In this document: piece by piece, positions 1 to 7,718 of the stretch
Layout of the letters: each line of letters starts with the position of its first letter
Position numbering within the stretch: position 1 is the first letter of the stretch
Source of the DNA: Actinomadura litoris
GTDB taxonomy: Bacteria > Actinomycetota > Actinomycetes > Streptosporangiales > Streptosporangiaceae
Direction of reading: 5' to 3'
Assembly: GCF_009733595.1 (NCBI RefSeq)
Contig: NZ_WOFH01000001.1
Span: 913,242-977,241, forward strand
DNA: 64,000 bases
Translations under genes and position numbers: made by a program
The notes under the pieces: model-generated
Databases searched by the model: none
What the model was told of the DNA's origin: nothing
Seen by the model: the letters and a program-made list of their open reading frames with translations, nothing else

Positions 1-1385
1 ACAAGCAGGCCCGGGGCGCGGACCCGCGCGTCCGGGAGGTGCTGGGCGACGGGGTGTTCCTGTCCGACGTCCTCGCCATCTCCGGTCTGGACGACCGGAT
101 GTCCACCCACAAGGTCCTGGAGCGGGCCCAGGAACTGATGGCCGACGCGGTCCACGCCGACCACACCTTCTTCTCCACGTGCGGGAGCTCGCTCTCGGTG
201 AAGAGCGCCATGCTGTCGGTCGCGGGTCCGGGCGAGAAACTGCTGGTCGGACGGGACGCGCACAAGTCCGTGGTGTCCGGCCTGATCCTGTCCGGCGTCC
301 GCCCGGTGTGGGTGGAGCCGCTGTGGGACGCCGACCGCCACCTCGCGCACCCGCCGTCCGCCGCCGCCTTCGCGGCCGCCCTCGACGAGCATCCCGACGC
401 GCGCGGCGCCCTGGTCACCAGCCCGACCCCCTACGGGACGTGCGCCGATCTCGTCGCCATCGCCGAGGAGTGCCACCGGCGCGGCAGACCGCTGATCGTG
501 GACGAGGCGTGGGGCGCCCACCTGCCCTTCCACCCCGGCCTCCCGTCCTGGGCCATGGACGCGGGCGCCGACGTGTGCGTGACGAGCGTCCACAAGATGG
601 GCGCCGGGCTGGAACAGGGCTCGGTGTTCCACCAGCAGGGCTCGCTCGTCGACCCGGCGGTCCTGAAGTCGCGCGAGGACCTGCTCGGGACGACCAGCCC
701 GTCCGTCCTGATCTACGCGGGCCTGGACGGATGGCGCCGCCAGATGGTCGAGCACGGCCGCGACCTGCTCCAGAACACGCTGGACCTCGCCGCGTCCGTC
801 CGCGCCGCGCTGGGCGCGATCCCCGGTTTCGACGTCCAGGGCCCCGCCGAGTTCACCGGGCTCGGCCTCGCCCACGACCTCGACCCGCTCCCCGTCGTGA
901 TCGACATCGCCTCGCTCGGCACCACCGGCTACCGCGCCGCCGACTGGCTCCGCGAGCACCACCGCGTCAACCTGCACCTCGCCGACCACCGCCGGATCAG
1001 CGCCCAGCTCACGTTCGCCGACGACGAGAGCACCACGGAACCGCTGCTCGCCGCCCTGCGCGACCTCCACGACAAGATCGACGCACTCCAGGACGTCCCG
1101 CAGGTCGAGGTGCCCTCGCCCGACGAACTGCGCCTGGACCTGGACGTCCTCCCCCGCGACGCGTTCTTCGGCGAGGCCGAGCAGGTCCCCGCCGAGGAGG
1201 CCGTGGGCCGCGTCGCCGCCGAGATGATCACGCCGTATCCGCCGGGGATCCCCGCCGTGCTGCCCGGGGAGCGGATCACCAAGCCCGTCCTCCGGTACCT
1301 GCGCAGCGGGGTCGCCGCCGGAATGATGCTGCCGGACGCCGTGGACCCCGAACTCGACAGCGTCCGCGTGCTCATCGAAAGCTGA
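1..1385 (+). CDS. Orn/Lys/Arg decarboxylase family PLP enzyme (5' end outside window)
   Basis: Fold-type I PLP enzyme of the ornithine/lysine/arginine decarboxylase family, expected to decarboxylate a basic amino acid in the cytoplasm. The frame is open to the left edge (first full codon at base 3), and the visible start KQARGADPRV matches the usual HKQG segment of the family, so a short N-terminal piece is missing. Visible motifs are FFSTCGSSLSVKSAM (cofactor pocket), DAHKS, VDEAWGAHLPFHP (PLP-contacting Asp) and TSVHKMGAG, whose Lys codon at 594-596 is the expected Schiff-base lysine. A C-terminal domain ending ITPYPPGIP...PGE is typical of the family. The 3' end overlaps the convergent deacetylase by 14 bases. 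The substrate cannot be read from sequence; some members lack decarboxylase activity. Confidence 0.88.
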   Translation, partial: KQARGADPRVREVLGDGVFLSDVLAISGLDDRMSTHKVLERAQELMADAVHADHTFFSTCGSSLSVKSAMLSVAGPGEKLLVGRDAHKSVVSGLILSGVRPVWVEPLWDADRHLAHPPSAAAFAAALDEHPDARGALVTSPTPYGTCADLVAIAEECHRRGRPLIVDEAWGAHLPFHPGLPSWAMDAGADVCVTSVHKMGAGLEQGSVFHQQGSLVDPAVLKSREDLLGTTSPSVLIYAGLDGWRRQMVEHGRDLLQNTLDLAASVRAALGAIPGFDVQGPAEFTGLGLAHDLDPLPVVIDIASLGTTGYRAADWLREHHRVNLHLADHRRISAQLTFADDESTTEPLLAALRDLHDKIDALQDVPQVEVPSPDELRLDLDVLPRDAFFGEAEQVPAEEAVGRVAAEMITPYPPGIPAVLPGERITKPVLRYLRSGVAAGMMLPDAVDPELDSVRVLIES

Positions 1386-2178
1386 TGTAGTCCTCAAGCC
1401 GCGCGACCGCGAAGCCCTGCCGCCGGATCCGCTTCAGCATCTCGGCGAACATCTTCGTCATCGACTCGCCCCTGAGCTGCTTCGGCCCCCGGAAATGCGC
1501 AAGTAGCACATCACCGTTATGCAGTTTCTTGTTCGGGTCGTCGTACTGCATGTCATGGATCTGCATGGACGCCGTCCAGAGCACGATCCCCTGGATCCCG
1601 CACTCGCGCGCGGCCTCCTGCGTCGCCGAACCCCACATGCCGAATGGCGGACGGAACAGCTTCGGCGCCGTCCCGTACTCCCTGGTCAGGGACTTCTGGG
1701 CGCCGCAGATCTCCCGCCGCTGCCCCTCCGGCCCGAGGTGGGGCATCACCGGATGGGTCAGCGTGTGGTTCTGGACATGGTTCCCGAGCGCCTGGAGCGG
1801 CTTGAAGTACCCGTAGTCGTCCCGCACGTTGCCGTCGGTGAGGAACATCGAGACGGGCACCCGCAGATCCCTCAGCATCTCGACGAACCTCGGATCCTTC
1901 TCCTGCCCGTCATCGATCGTGACGAACACGACCCGGTCCTTCGTCGGCACAGTGGAGAAGACCTTCACGGGCCCTTTTCCGCCGAGCTTGAGCGGCTTGT
2001 CCTCCGGCGGGACGGGCGCCGGACGCAACGCGTCGAGCCCCCATTTCCCCCAGTCGGGCCGCGCGGCCTCACCCCCACCGCCCGCCCTGCCCCCCGAAGG
2101 CTCCTCAGCGACCGGCTTCCTACACCCGCCCAGCAACAGAACAAGCGCGACCACGCCCGCCACCACCCGGACCCACAC
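1372..2178 (-). CDS. polysaccharide deacetylase-like lipoprotein
   Basis: Secreted NodB-fold protein of 268 residues. I chose the GTG at 2178 because GGGGAGG lies 8 bases upstream and a hydrophobic segment leading to the lipobox LLLGGC (Cys 19) follows directly; an ATG at 2256 would add an arginine-rich leader. The mature protein has a flexible Gly/Pro-rich stretch to about residue 65, then NodB motifs: TIDDGQ (about 88-92), HTLTHP (His 138 and His 142) and RPPFG (about 176-180). The usual TFDDGP is altered to TIDDGQ, but both aspartates and both histidines are kept, so metal-dependent deacetylation of a cell-wall or extracellular glycan is plausible. It lies tail to tail with the decarboxylase and is probably expressed alone. 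Confidence 0.85.
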   Translation of the reverse strand: MWVRVVAGVVALVLLLGGCRKPVAEEPSGGRAGGGGEAARPDWGKWGLDALRPAPVPPEDKPLKLGGKGPVKVFSTVPTKDRVVFVTIDDGQEKDPRFVEMLRDLRVPVSMFLTDGNVRDDYGYFKPLQALGNHVQNHTLTHPVMPHLGPEGQRREICGAQKSLTREYGTAPKLFRPPFGMWGSATQEAARECGIQGIVLWTASMQIHDMQYDDPNKKLHNGDVLLAHFRGPKQLRGESMTKMFAEMLKRIRRQGFAVARLEDYISFR

Positions 2179-2290
2179 CCCGATGGCCTCCCCACAGACC
2201 CGCCCGAATGCCCCAGAACCTACCCGGCACCCAGCAGCCCCCGACCCCCGCCCCACCCAACCCGCCGATTCTCGACAAAGGGCACGGTCG

Positions 2291-2659
2291 CTAGTAGATG
2301 GGCGGCCTTCGCTGATTGATCCGGTCCCTGAGCAGCCGGTCGATCTGCATGCCCGCCTGGGCCGCGTTTCCGCAGGGGAACAGGTAGCCGTGCCTGCCCC
2401 GTTGCGCCTCGTAGTAGCCCCACGTCCCGCCGGGCGTCGCGAGGACGGTGACGACGAGCCCGATGTCCTCGGCGCCCGAGATCCACAGCAGCGGCATGGG
2501 CATCGGATGCACGTCCGAGCGGTAGAACTTCACGAACCGCCACTCGCCCGGCAGCAGAGCGGCGACGAGCAGATCCAAGTGCTGCGTCGTCGTCTCCTTG
2601 CCGAGCCTCGTCCGCCATTTCAGGACGTACCGCTCCGCTCGGTCGCCGAGACCGCGCAT
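2291..2659 (-). CDS. small protein of unknown function in the ATPase/XRE/DUF397 locus
   Basis: A 122-residue soluble protein, not recognised. The ATG at 2659 lies inside the end of the upstream ATP-binding gene (40-base overlap), suggesting translational coupling. A GTG at 2668 is the alternative; it has AGGGAAG about 6 bases upstream. The protein is rich in aromatic and small residues (YRSDVHPMPMPLLWISG; GGTWGYYEAQRGRHGYLFPCG), which suggests a compact alpha/beta domain, and ends in a basic tail. Codon use matches its neighbours. The tight overlap suggests it acts with the ATP-binding protein, perhaps as its partner. Confidence 0.65.
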   Translation of the reverse strand: MRGLGDRAERYVLKWRTRLGKETTTQHLDLLVAALLPGEWRFVKFYRSDVHPMPMPLLWISGAEDIGLVVTVLATPGGTWGYYEAQRGRHGYLFPCGNAAQAGMQIDRLLRDRINQRRPPIY

Positions 2660-3042
2660 TTCACCCACGTGATCTTCCCTCTCTCCAGCAATGGTCGAAT
2701 TCCCCAGGCGATCGCGAGTCGCGACACCAGCAGCAGGCCCCGCCCGTTCGTGTCGTCGCAGTCGGCGTGCCGGACGAAGGGGCGCCCTTCTCCTCCGTCC
2801 CACACCTCGATCACGACCGCGCCGGCCTGCTCGTCCTGGATCACCCGCACGACGATCGGCCCGTCCCCATGCATCCAGGCGTTCGCCACCAGTTCGGTCA
2901 CCACCAGCCGCGCCGTGTAGTCGTCCGAAATTCCCCACTCACGAAGCCGCGCCGACACGAACGCCCGCGCGAACCCGGGCGCACGATCGGTCGATTCCAG
3001 TACAAGCGTCGGAATCTCCGGCATAAGCACCACTGGACCCAT
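2620..3042 (-). CDS. HATPase_c anti-sigma-factor-like ATP-binding regulator
   Basis: A 140-residue GHKL-fold protein of the RsbW/SpoIIAB-like family common in actinomycetes. Motifs are VVTELVANAWMHGDGPI (N box with the Mg-binding Asn), EVWDGGEGRP (G1-like) and NGRGLLLVSRLA (G2). Such proteins bind ATP and usually a sigma factor or anti-anti-sigma partner. I set the start at ATG 3042 because GGGAGG is 8 bases upstream; an in-frame ATG at 3051 would place that site inside the gene. It is transcribed away from the XRE/DUF397 operon. In Streptomyces, abaA/whiJ-type clusters combine the same three families and influence development, so a joint regulatory role is inferred. Confidence 0.85.
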   Translation of the reverse strand: MGPVVLMPEIPTLVLESTDRAPGFARAFVSARLREWGISDDYTARLVVTELVANAWMHGDGPIVVRVIQDEQAGAVVIEVWDGGEGRPFVRHADCDDTNGRGLLLVSRLAIAWGIRPLLERGKITWVKCAVSATERSGTS

Positions 3043-3198
3043 GAGGCACACCTCCCGGACCTGTTCGGGTGTTGCACCTCCATATAAGCGACGATCTAGT
3101 TACCCTGTGTAGCAAGCAGGGTCTCTCATGAGGATCTGAGAACGCTGGACGAGATCACGCTTCCGGGCCGCTTTCGAGCACTTGAGAGGATCGGTTCA
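3043..3198. promoter_or_regulatory. divergent promoter region between ATPase-like gene and XRE gene
   Basis: This 156-base gap is the only spacer between the divergent cassette halves. It holds AT-richer DNA at about 3072-3102, including TTGCAC (3072-3077) and TAGTTA (3097-3102), which could be a weak -35/-10 pair for the rightward gene with a long 19-base spacer. No perfect dyad was found. The XRE protein is the natural candidate to bind here. Confidence 0.4.
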
Positions 3199-4008
3199 AT
3201 GCCCCCCATGCAGAAGCGCGCAGCCATATCCCCGACGCTCGTCGCATTCGGCAGGCGATTTCGCAGATACCGCGAGGCCGCCGGGCTGTCCCAGGAGCGC
3301 GCTGGTCGCCGCGCCAACGAGGGTCAGGGAGTCACCGGTCAGTACGTCTGCCAGGTCGAGCAGGGCAAGACCCGCTGCACACGCGAGTTCGCCGAGACCA
3401 TGGACCGCGAACTCGGCGCGAACGGCGACCTTGTGGAACTGTGGGACGACCTCGTCATGGACGCCGCCTTCCCCACCTGGTTCGACTGGCCTCCCGTCGA
3501 GTCGGCCGCCAACGAACTCGTCTCCTTCCACGCGACGGTCGTCGATGGCTTGTTGCAGACACCGGCGTACGCATCGGCACTGCTTTATGGAGACAAGGAG
3601 GCAGTCGATGCGCGCATGCGGAGGCAGAACATCTTGACAAGGGACGATCCCTCTCCCCCGCTCCTCTCCTTCCTCATGGACGAAGCCGTGCTATACCGGG
3701 ACGTAGGCGGCCCACAGGTCATGCAAGATCAGTTTGAGTATCTGGTCAGCAGAATTTCGGATCGCCTGCATGTCCAGGTGGTCCCAGCAACCGCTCATCT
3801 CGGGGCGAGCGGGGCATTCACCATCGCTACACTGGAAGACCGAACTGAGGTGGCATATGTTGAATCAGCCGCCCGTGGGCTGACAATGAGCGATCCCGAT
3901 GATCTTGCGGCCATGTCAAGGACCCTCCTGGAGCTTCGATCGCTGGCACTCCCCCAGAACCAGTCGATCGATTTGATACGCAGAACGGTGGAGAAGAGAT
4001 GGACCTGA
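3199..4008 (+). CDS. XRE-family regulator with DUF5753 domain (WhiJ-like)
   Basis: A 269-residue DNA-binding protein. An N-terminal helix-turn-helix (about 12-70, FGRRFRRYREAAGLSQE...) is followed by a DUF5753 domain containing the signature LLQTPAYASALL and a C-terminal SLALPQNQSIDLI segment. This arrangement is the WhiJ-like regulator family, which is expanded in Streptomyces and relatives and typically encoded with DUF397 proteins. The ATG at 3199 is used; ATG 3208 is an alternative. Its stop overlaps the start of the first DUF397 gene by 10 bases, so the two are translationally coupled. The DUF397 protein probably modulates its DNA binding. Confidence 0.9.
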   Translation: MPPMQKRAAISPTLVAFGRRFRRYREAAGLSQERAGRRANEGQGVTGQYVCQVEQGKTRCTREFAETMDRELGANGDLVELWDDLVMDAAFPTWFDWPPVESAANELVSFHATVVDGLLQTPAYASALLYGDKEAVDARMRRQNILTRDDPSPPLLSFLMDEAVLYRDVGGPQVMQDQFEYLVSRISDRLHVQVVPATAHLGASGAFTIATLEDRTEVAYVESAARGLTMSDPDDLAAMSRTLLELRSLALPQNQSIDLIRRTVEKRWT

Positions 4009-4184
4009 CCAGCCTCAAGTGGCGCAAGGCAAGTAGCAGCACTGGCAACGGCGGGGCCTGCGTTGAAGTGGCCCGGCCTCCCGGCCACATCGCCGTCCGA
4101 GACAGCAAAGACCCCAGTGGGCCTTACCTCCTACTGACCCGCGACGACTTCCACCACCTCACCAGAACAATCAAGAACCTCTAG
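3999..4184 (+). CDS. DUF397 domain protein, copy 1
   Basis: A 61-residue protein with the full DUF397 signature: LKWRKASSSTGNGGACVEVA, then HIAVRDSKDP and a C-terminal LLLTRDDF. DUF397 proteins are small partners of XRE/WhiJ-like regulators in actinomycetes. The ATG lies inside the XRE gene (10-base overlap). A second copy follows 25 bases after its stop. Confidence 0.92.
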   Translation: MDLTSLKWRKASSSTGNGGACVEVARPPGHIAVRDSKDPSGPYLLLTRDDFHHLTRTIKNL

Positions 4185-4209
4185 TCGCCTCCACCAAGGA
4201 GGAGCACAG

Positions 4210-4404
4210 ATGAACCCCAGAACCGCCACCTGGCGCAAGTCCACTCACAGCACGGGCAACGGTGGCGACTGCGTTGAGGTGGCGAGGGCGCCCGGCGGTG
4301 TCGCCGTTCGGGACAGTAAGGATCCTGGCGGGCCTCGGCTTCTTCTGAGTCGTGACGGGTTTCGGCGGTTGGCCGAGGTCGTCAGAGGGGCGTCAGGCGT
4401 CTAG
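4210..4404 (+). CDS. DUF397 domain protein, copy 2
   Basis: A 64-residue paralogue of the preceding gene, with TWRKSTHSTGNGGDCVEVA, GVAVRDSKDPGGP and LLLSRDGFRRL. A strong AAGGAGGAG ribosome site precedes ATG 4210. The tandem pair looks like a local duplication that has diverged, mostly outside the core motif. Its 3' end overlaps the convergent TetR gene by 12 bases. Confidence 0.92.
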   Translation: MNPRTATWRKSTHSTGNGGDCVEVARAPGGVAVRDSKDPGGPRLLLSRDGFRRLAEVVRGASGV

Positions 4405-5022
4405 GACGGCGCGGATGTGCGCCAGGATCGGGGCGCACAGGCCGGGGAGGGCGGCGTGTTCGCCCATGGCCACCTTTCCGGTGACCAGGGACGCCACGCC
4501 GCCTACCAGCATTCGTCCGGCCAGGTGCGGGTCGGGGTGGGTGCGGAAGCGCTCGTCCTCCAGGAGCAGGCCCGCGATGGTCTCGGCGAAACGGTGCTGG
4601 GCGCCGTAGCGTAGCGCCGCGACGCTCGGGCCCGCCGCGTAGACCTCCAGGAGGAAGGTGCGGGCGGTCGCGGCGTCCAGGGAGAGTTCTCCGAGGTAGG
4701 CGACCAGGGCGCGCTCGAAGCGCTGCATCAGCGGCGCGTCGCCGGTGACCAGGGCCTCGTGGACGAGGACGCCGATGCGGTCGGCGGCCATCTGGTAGGC
4801 CGAGATGAAGCACGCGTGCTTGTCGGCGAAGTGCTCGTAGAACGTCTCGCGGGACACGTGCGCGCGTTTCAGGACGTCGGCGACGGATGTCCGCGCGTAG
4901 CCCTTCTCGCCGACGGCGTCGGTCATGCCGTGGAGCAGGCGCGTCCGCTGGGACGCGCAGACCTGTTCGCGGGTGAGGTGGTGACGCCCGCGCGGCAGGG
5001 AGCCGCGGCCCTGGGAGTCCAT
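4393..5022 (-). CDS. TetR/AcrR family transcriptional regulator
   Basis: A 209-residue repressor. The N-terminal helix-turn-helix (about 27-75) contains EKGYARTSVADVLKRAHVSRETFYEHFADK, an unusually clear TetR motif, followed by an all-helical ligand-binding domain. It is divergent from the MFS exporter at 5340, and the shared spacer holds a perfect CGAACA/TGTTCG inverted repeat. Repression of the exporter, relieved by an exported drug or metabolite, is the simplest reading. Confidence 0.9.
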   Translation of the reverse strand: MDSQGRGSLPRGRHHLTREQVCASQRTRLLHGMTDAVGEKGYARTSVADVLKRAHVSRETFYEHFADKHACFISAYQMAADRIGVLVHEALVTGDAPLMQRFERALVAYLGELSLDAATARTFLLEVYAAGPSVAALRYGAQHRFAETIAGLLLEDERFRTHPDPHLAGRMLVGGVASLVTGKVAMGEHAALPGLCAPILAHIRAVLDA

Positions 5023-5071
5023 GTGCCAAAGCTACCAACCGGGACGTCCCACGAGAACAATTCCAACATCA

Positions 5072-5087
5072 CGAACATTTTTGTTCG
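5072..5087. promoter_or_regulatory. probable TetR operator, inverted repeat CGAACA-TTTT-TGTTCG
   Basis: A perfect 6-base inverted repeat around a TTTT centre, 16 bases long. It lies 50 bases upstream of the TetR start and in an AT-rich patch unusual for this DNA. The size and placement fit a TetR-family operator serving both divergent genes. Binding is inferred. Confidence 0.55.
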
Positions 5088-5339
5088 CAGGTGTTACGGT
5101 TCTGTCTGCATGATCGGGGGCGGACGCCTCCTGCCCGGAAACGGGGAGGGGCGGCCGAGCGATCATGGCCCGGCGCAGCCGGCTCGTGGTGACCGTTCCG
5201 ACCAGGCAGTGCGCCACGGGGGCCGATCTGTTCTGGATGGCGCGCCCGCCGCGCGAGTGCTGACCCCGTCGCCGGGCCGATTACCGGAGCACCCGCCGTC
5301 CGCCGCAACCTCGCGGCGGCGGTCGGGGTTGTTCCCCGC
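5088..5339 (+). other. long 5' leader region of the MFS gene
   Basis: No family-level gene is recognisable here. A 32-codon frame (5165-5263, ATG to TGA) with GC-rich third positions could encode a leader peptide. Downstream a perfect 7-base stem (CCGCCGC, 5300-5306, with GCGGCGG, 5313-5319) sits 20 bases before the MFS start. The layout resembles attenuation-type leaders but could be chance in GC-rich DNA. Confidence 0.25.
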
Positions 5340-6773
5340 ATGACCGCTCCCCCCACGCCGCCCGTCCGCCGGGCGGGGATGCTGGCCGTGCTGCTGACCG
5401 GGCAGTTCATGGTCAACGTCGATGTGTCCATCGTGAACGTCGCCGCGCCCTCGATCCAGGAGGGGCTGCGGCCGTCCGCCGGGGCGCTCGAACTGGTGAT
5501 CTCCGGCTACACGCTCGCCTACGCCATGCTGCTGATCACCGGGGCGCGGCTCGGTGAGGCGCGGGGGCATCGGCGGATGTTCCTGCTCGGGCTCGCGGCG
5601 TTCGTCGTCGCGTCGCTCGCCTGCGGGCTCGCCCCGGTCACCGGTGCGCTGGTGGCCGCGCGGCTCGCGCAGGGGGTGGCGGGCGCGTTGATGATCCCGC
5701 AGGTGCTGTCGGGGATCCAGCTCCACTTCACCGGACGCGCCAGGGCTCGGGCGCAGGGGCTGCTGGCCGTCGCGCTGTCGGGCGGAGCGGTCGCGGGGCA
5801 GGTGCTCGGCGGCGTGCTGGTGTCCGCCGACCTGTTCGGGCTCGGCTGGCGGCCGATCTTCCTGGTGAACGTGCCGGTGGGGATCGTCCTGCTGGCGGCG
5901 GGTGTGCGGCTGCTGCCCCGGGATCCGGGTGGCGGACGCACCCGGCTCGACCTCGGCGGGGTCGCGCTGCTGTCGGGGGCGGTGCTGTTCGCGGTCGTTC
6001 CCCTGCTGTTCGGACGCGAGGCCGGGTGGCCGCCGTGGACGTGGGTCTCGCTCGCCGCGTCCGGGCCGGTGCTGGTGGCGTTCGTCCGGCGGCAGCGGCG
6101 GGTCGCGGCGCGGGGCGGGGCCCCGCTGCTCAACCTGTCCGTGCTGGCCAGGCCCGTCGTCGCGTGGACGCTCGGGGCGCTCGGCGCGGCGACCGGCACC
6201 TACTACGCGATGCTGTTCGTGCTCGCCCTCTACGTCCAGGACGGGCTGGGCCGCAGCGCCCTGTTCTCGGGGCTCGTGCTGGTGTCGTGGGTCGCGGCGT
6301 TCGGGGTCGCGGGGCCGTTGCTGCCGCGCATGCCCGTCCGGGTCGTCGCGCTGGGGCCGATCGCCGGGTATCTGATCCTCGCCGCCGCGTACCTCACCAT
6401 CGGGCTCACGCACGCGGACGGTGCCGCGCTGGTCGTGCTGCTCGGGTTCGGCGGGTTCGGGCTCGGCCTCGGTTTCGCGCCGCAGCTCGGACGGCTGACC
6501 TCCGGCGTCCCGGCCCGGCTCGCGCCCGATCTCAGCGGCCTGATCAACACGAACTTCCAGCTCGCGGGGTCGGCGGGGCTCGCGGTCTTCGGGACGCTCT
6601 ACCTCGGTGTGTCCGGTCCCCGGCACGCGTTCACCGTGGTGATGACCGCCTTCGGTATCACCGCGCTCGCCGCGTGCGGGGCCGCGTTCCTCGGCGGACG
6701 CGCCGCCCGCGCGGACGATCAGGGCAGCAGCCCGGCCCGCCGCGCCGCCGTCACCGCCTCCAGCCTGGAGTGA
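5340..6773 (+). CDS. MFS drug:H+ antiporter, DHA2-like
   Basis: A 477-residue polytopic membrane protein. The start of TM1 carries LLTGQFMVNVDVSIVNVAAPSI, the DHA2 motif with the conserved Asp. Other family features are LGEARGHRRMFLLG (motif A loop), RLAQGVAGALMIP and WRPIFLVNVPVGI (motif C region). It probably exports a hydrophobic drug or endogenous metabolite using proton-motive force. ATG 5340 is the most upstream start in frame and has no clear ribosome site. The divergent TetR gene is its likely regulator. The 3' end overlaps the convergent LuxR gene by 55 bases. Confidence 0.9.
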   Translation: MTAPPTPPVRRAGMLAVLLTGQFMVNVDVSIVNVAAPSIQEGLRPSAGALELVISGYTLAYAMLLITGARLGEARGHRRMFLLGLAAFVVASLACGLAPVTGALVAARLAQGVAGALMIPQVLSGIQLHFTGRARARAQGLLAVALSGGAVAGQVLGGVLVSADLFGLGWRPIFLVNVPVGIVLLAAGVRLLPRDPGGGRTRLDLGGVALLSGAVLFAVVPLLFGREAGWPPWTWVSLAASGPVLVAFVRRQRRVAARGGAPLLNLSVLARPVVAWTLGALGAATGTYYAMLFVLALYVQDGLGRSALFSGLVLVSWVAAFGVAGPLLPRMPVRVVALGPIAGYLILAAAYLTIGLTHADGAALVVLLGFGGFGLGLGFAPQLGRLTSGVPARLAPDLSGLINTNFQLAGSAGLAVFGTLYLGVSGPRHAFTVVMTAFGITALAACGAAFLGGRAARADDQGSSPARRAAVTASSLE

Positions 6774-7615
6774 CTGTCGAGCTTGCGCATCGCCGAGCGC
6801 AGGTAGCTCTTCACGGTCTCGGGGAGCAGGCCGAGGCGTTCGGCGGCCTCGGCGTTGGTGCAGCCGACCGCCACATAGGACAGGACGTCCAGTTCGCGGG
6901 GGGAGAGCGTCGCCCGCACCGCGGTGTCCTGGCCGTCCAGCCCGGCGGCGGCCAGGCGCAGCGTCGCCGCGCGCAGCCGGTCGCGGGTCGGCCCGTCCTG
7001 TACCTGTTCGGCGAGGGCGCGCAGCTCGGCGTGGACGGCCCTCACCTCCTCCCAGCGGGCGGTCCCCCGGTCGATGCCGGGTGCGCGGCGGGCGCGGGCC
7101 AGCGTCTCGCCCGCCCGGTCCCGGACGGCGAGGTCCTGCTCCAGGTCGCGGGCCACCTCCATCGCCGCGCCCACGACACGGTCGGCGAGCGACAGCGGTT
7201 CGCGCAGCGCCCCGTACAGCACGCCCCGGACCCTGCGGCGCACCACCACCGGGACCGCGACGATCGACAGCAGCCCCTCGCGTCCGACCGGCGCGTCGTA
7301 GTCGTGGCTGATGGACGCGGCGCACGGGTAGTTGCTCACCCACGCGGGGCGGCCCAGCGCCATCGCCTTGCCGCCGAGCCCGCTGCCCTCCCGCACCACC
7401 AGCCCGTCGAGGGAGTCGGTCGTGTTGCCGACGAGCTCGGAGATGCGCAGGCTGCCGCGTCCGCTGAGCGCGCCGCCGAACACGACGGGCAGCCCGGTGG
7501 TCCGGTGCAGGGTCAGCACCGCCGACCTGACCGCACCGGCGTCGTCGCTCTTCGCGGCGCCCCTCGGCATCGGCGTGTCCATGCACCGAAGCATGCCCCG
7601 GACGAGGCCGGTCAC
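6719..7615 (-). CDS. GAF-domain LuxR-family transcriptional regulator
   Basis: A protein of up to 298 residues. A GAF-like sensory region spans about residues 28-175 (LVVREGSGLGGKAMALGRPAWVSNY), followed by a helical linker and a C-terminal LuxR helix-turn-helix (LSPRELDVLSYVAVGCTNAEAAERLGLLPETVKSYL). GAF-LuxR proteins of this shape are common in actinomycetes near catabolic genes. The start is uncertain: GTG 7615, or ATG at 7594 or 7582. No kinase or receiver domain is present, so it should sense a small ligand or redox state directly. It is convergent with the MFS gene, and no target is evident nearby. Confidence 0.85.
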   Translation of the reverse strand: MTGLVRGMLRCMDTPMPRGAAKSDDAGAVRSAVLTLHRTTGLPVVFGGALSGRGSLRISELVGNTTDSLDGLVVREGSGLGGKAMALGRPAWVSNYPCAASISHDYDAPVGREGLLSIVAVPVVVRRRVRGVLYGALREPLSLADRVVGAAMEVARDLEQDLAVRDRAGETLARARRAPGIDRGTARWEEVRAVHAELRALAEQVQDGPTRDRLRAATLRLAAAGLDGQDTAVRATLSPRELDVLSYVAVGCTNAEAAERLGLLPETVKSYLRSAMRKLDSHSRLEAVTAARRAGLLP

Positions 7616-7675
7616 GGAAGGTCATCCGCGGAGAAAACCTCGGGGCGACCTTTGTGCCCGGCCGGGACCCCGGGA

Positions 7676-7706
7676 CGCCGGGCCGCCCTGGTCAGGCGGC
7701 CCGGCG
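7676..7706 (-). terminator. hairpin terminator of the I36 gene
   Basis: A perfect 12-base stem (CGCCGGGCCGCC with GGCGGCCCGGCG) around the loop CTGGTCA, 13 bases beyond the stop of the leftward inhibitor gene. It has no T tract, as is common in high-GC actinobacteria. Confidence 0.7.
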
Positions 7707-7718
7707 CACGCCCGCCGT

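Noticed and set aside
5163..7625. Leftward 820-codon frame across the MFS gene
   Set aside because: Antisense shadow; no ribosome site or domain, strongly Arg/Pro/Gln-biased.
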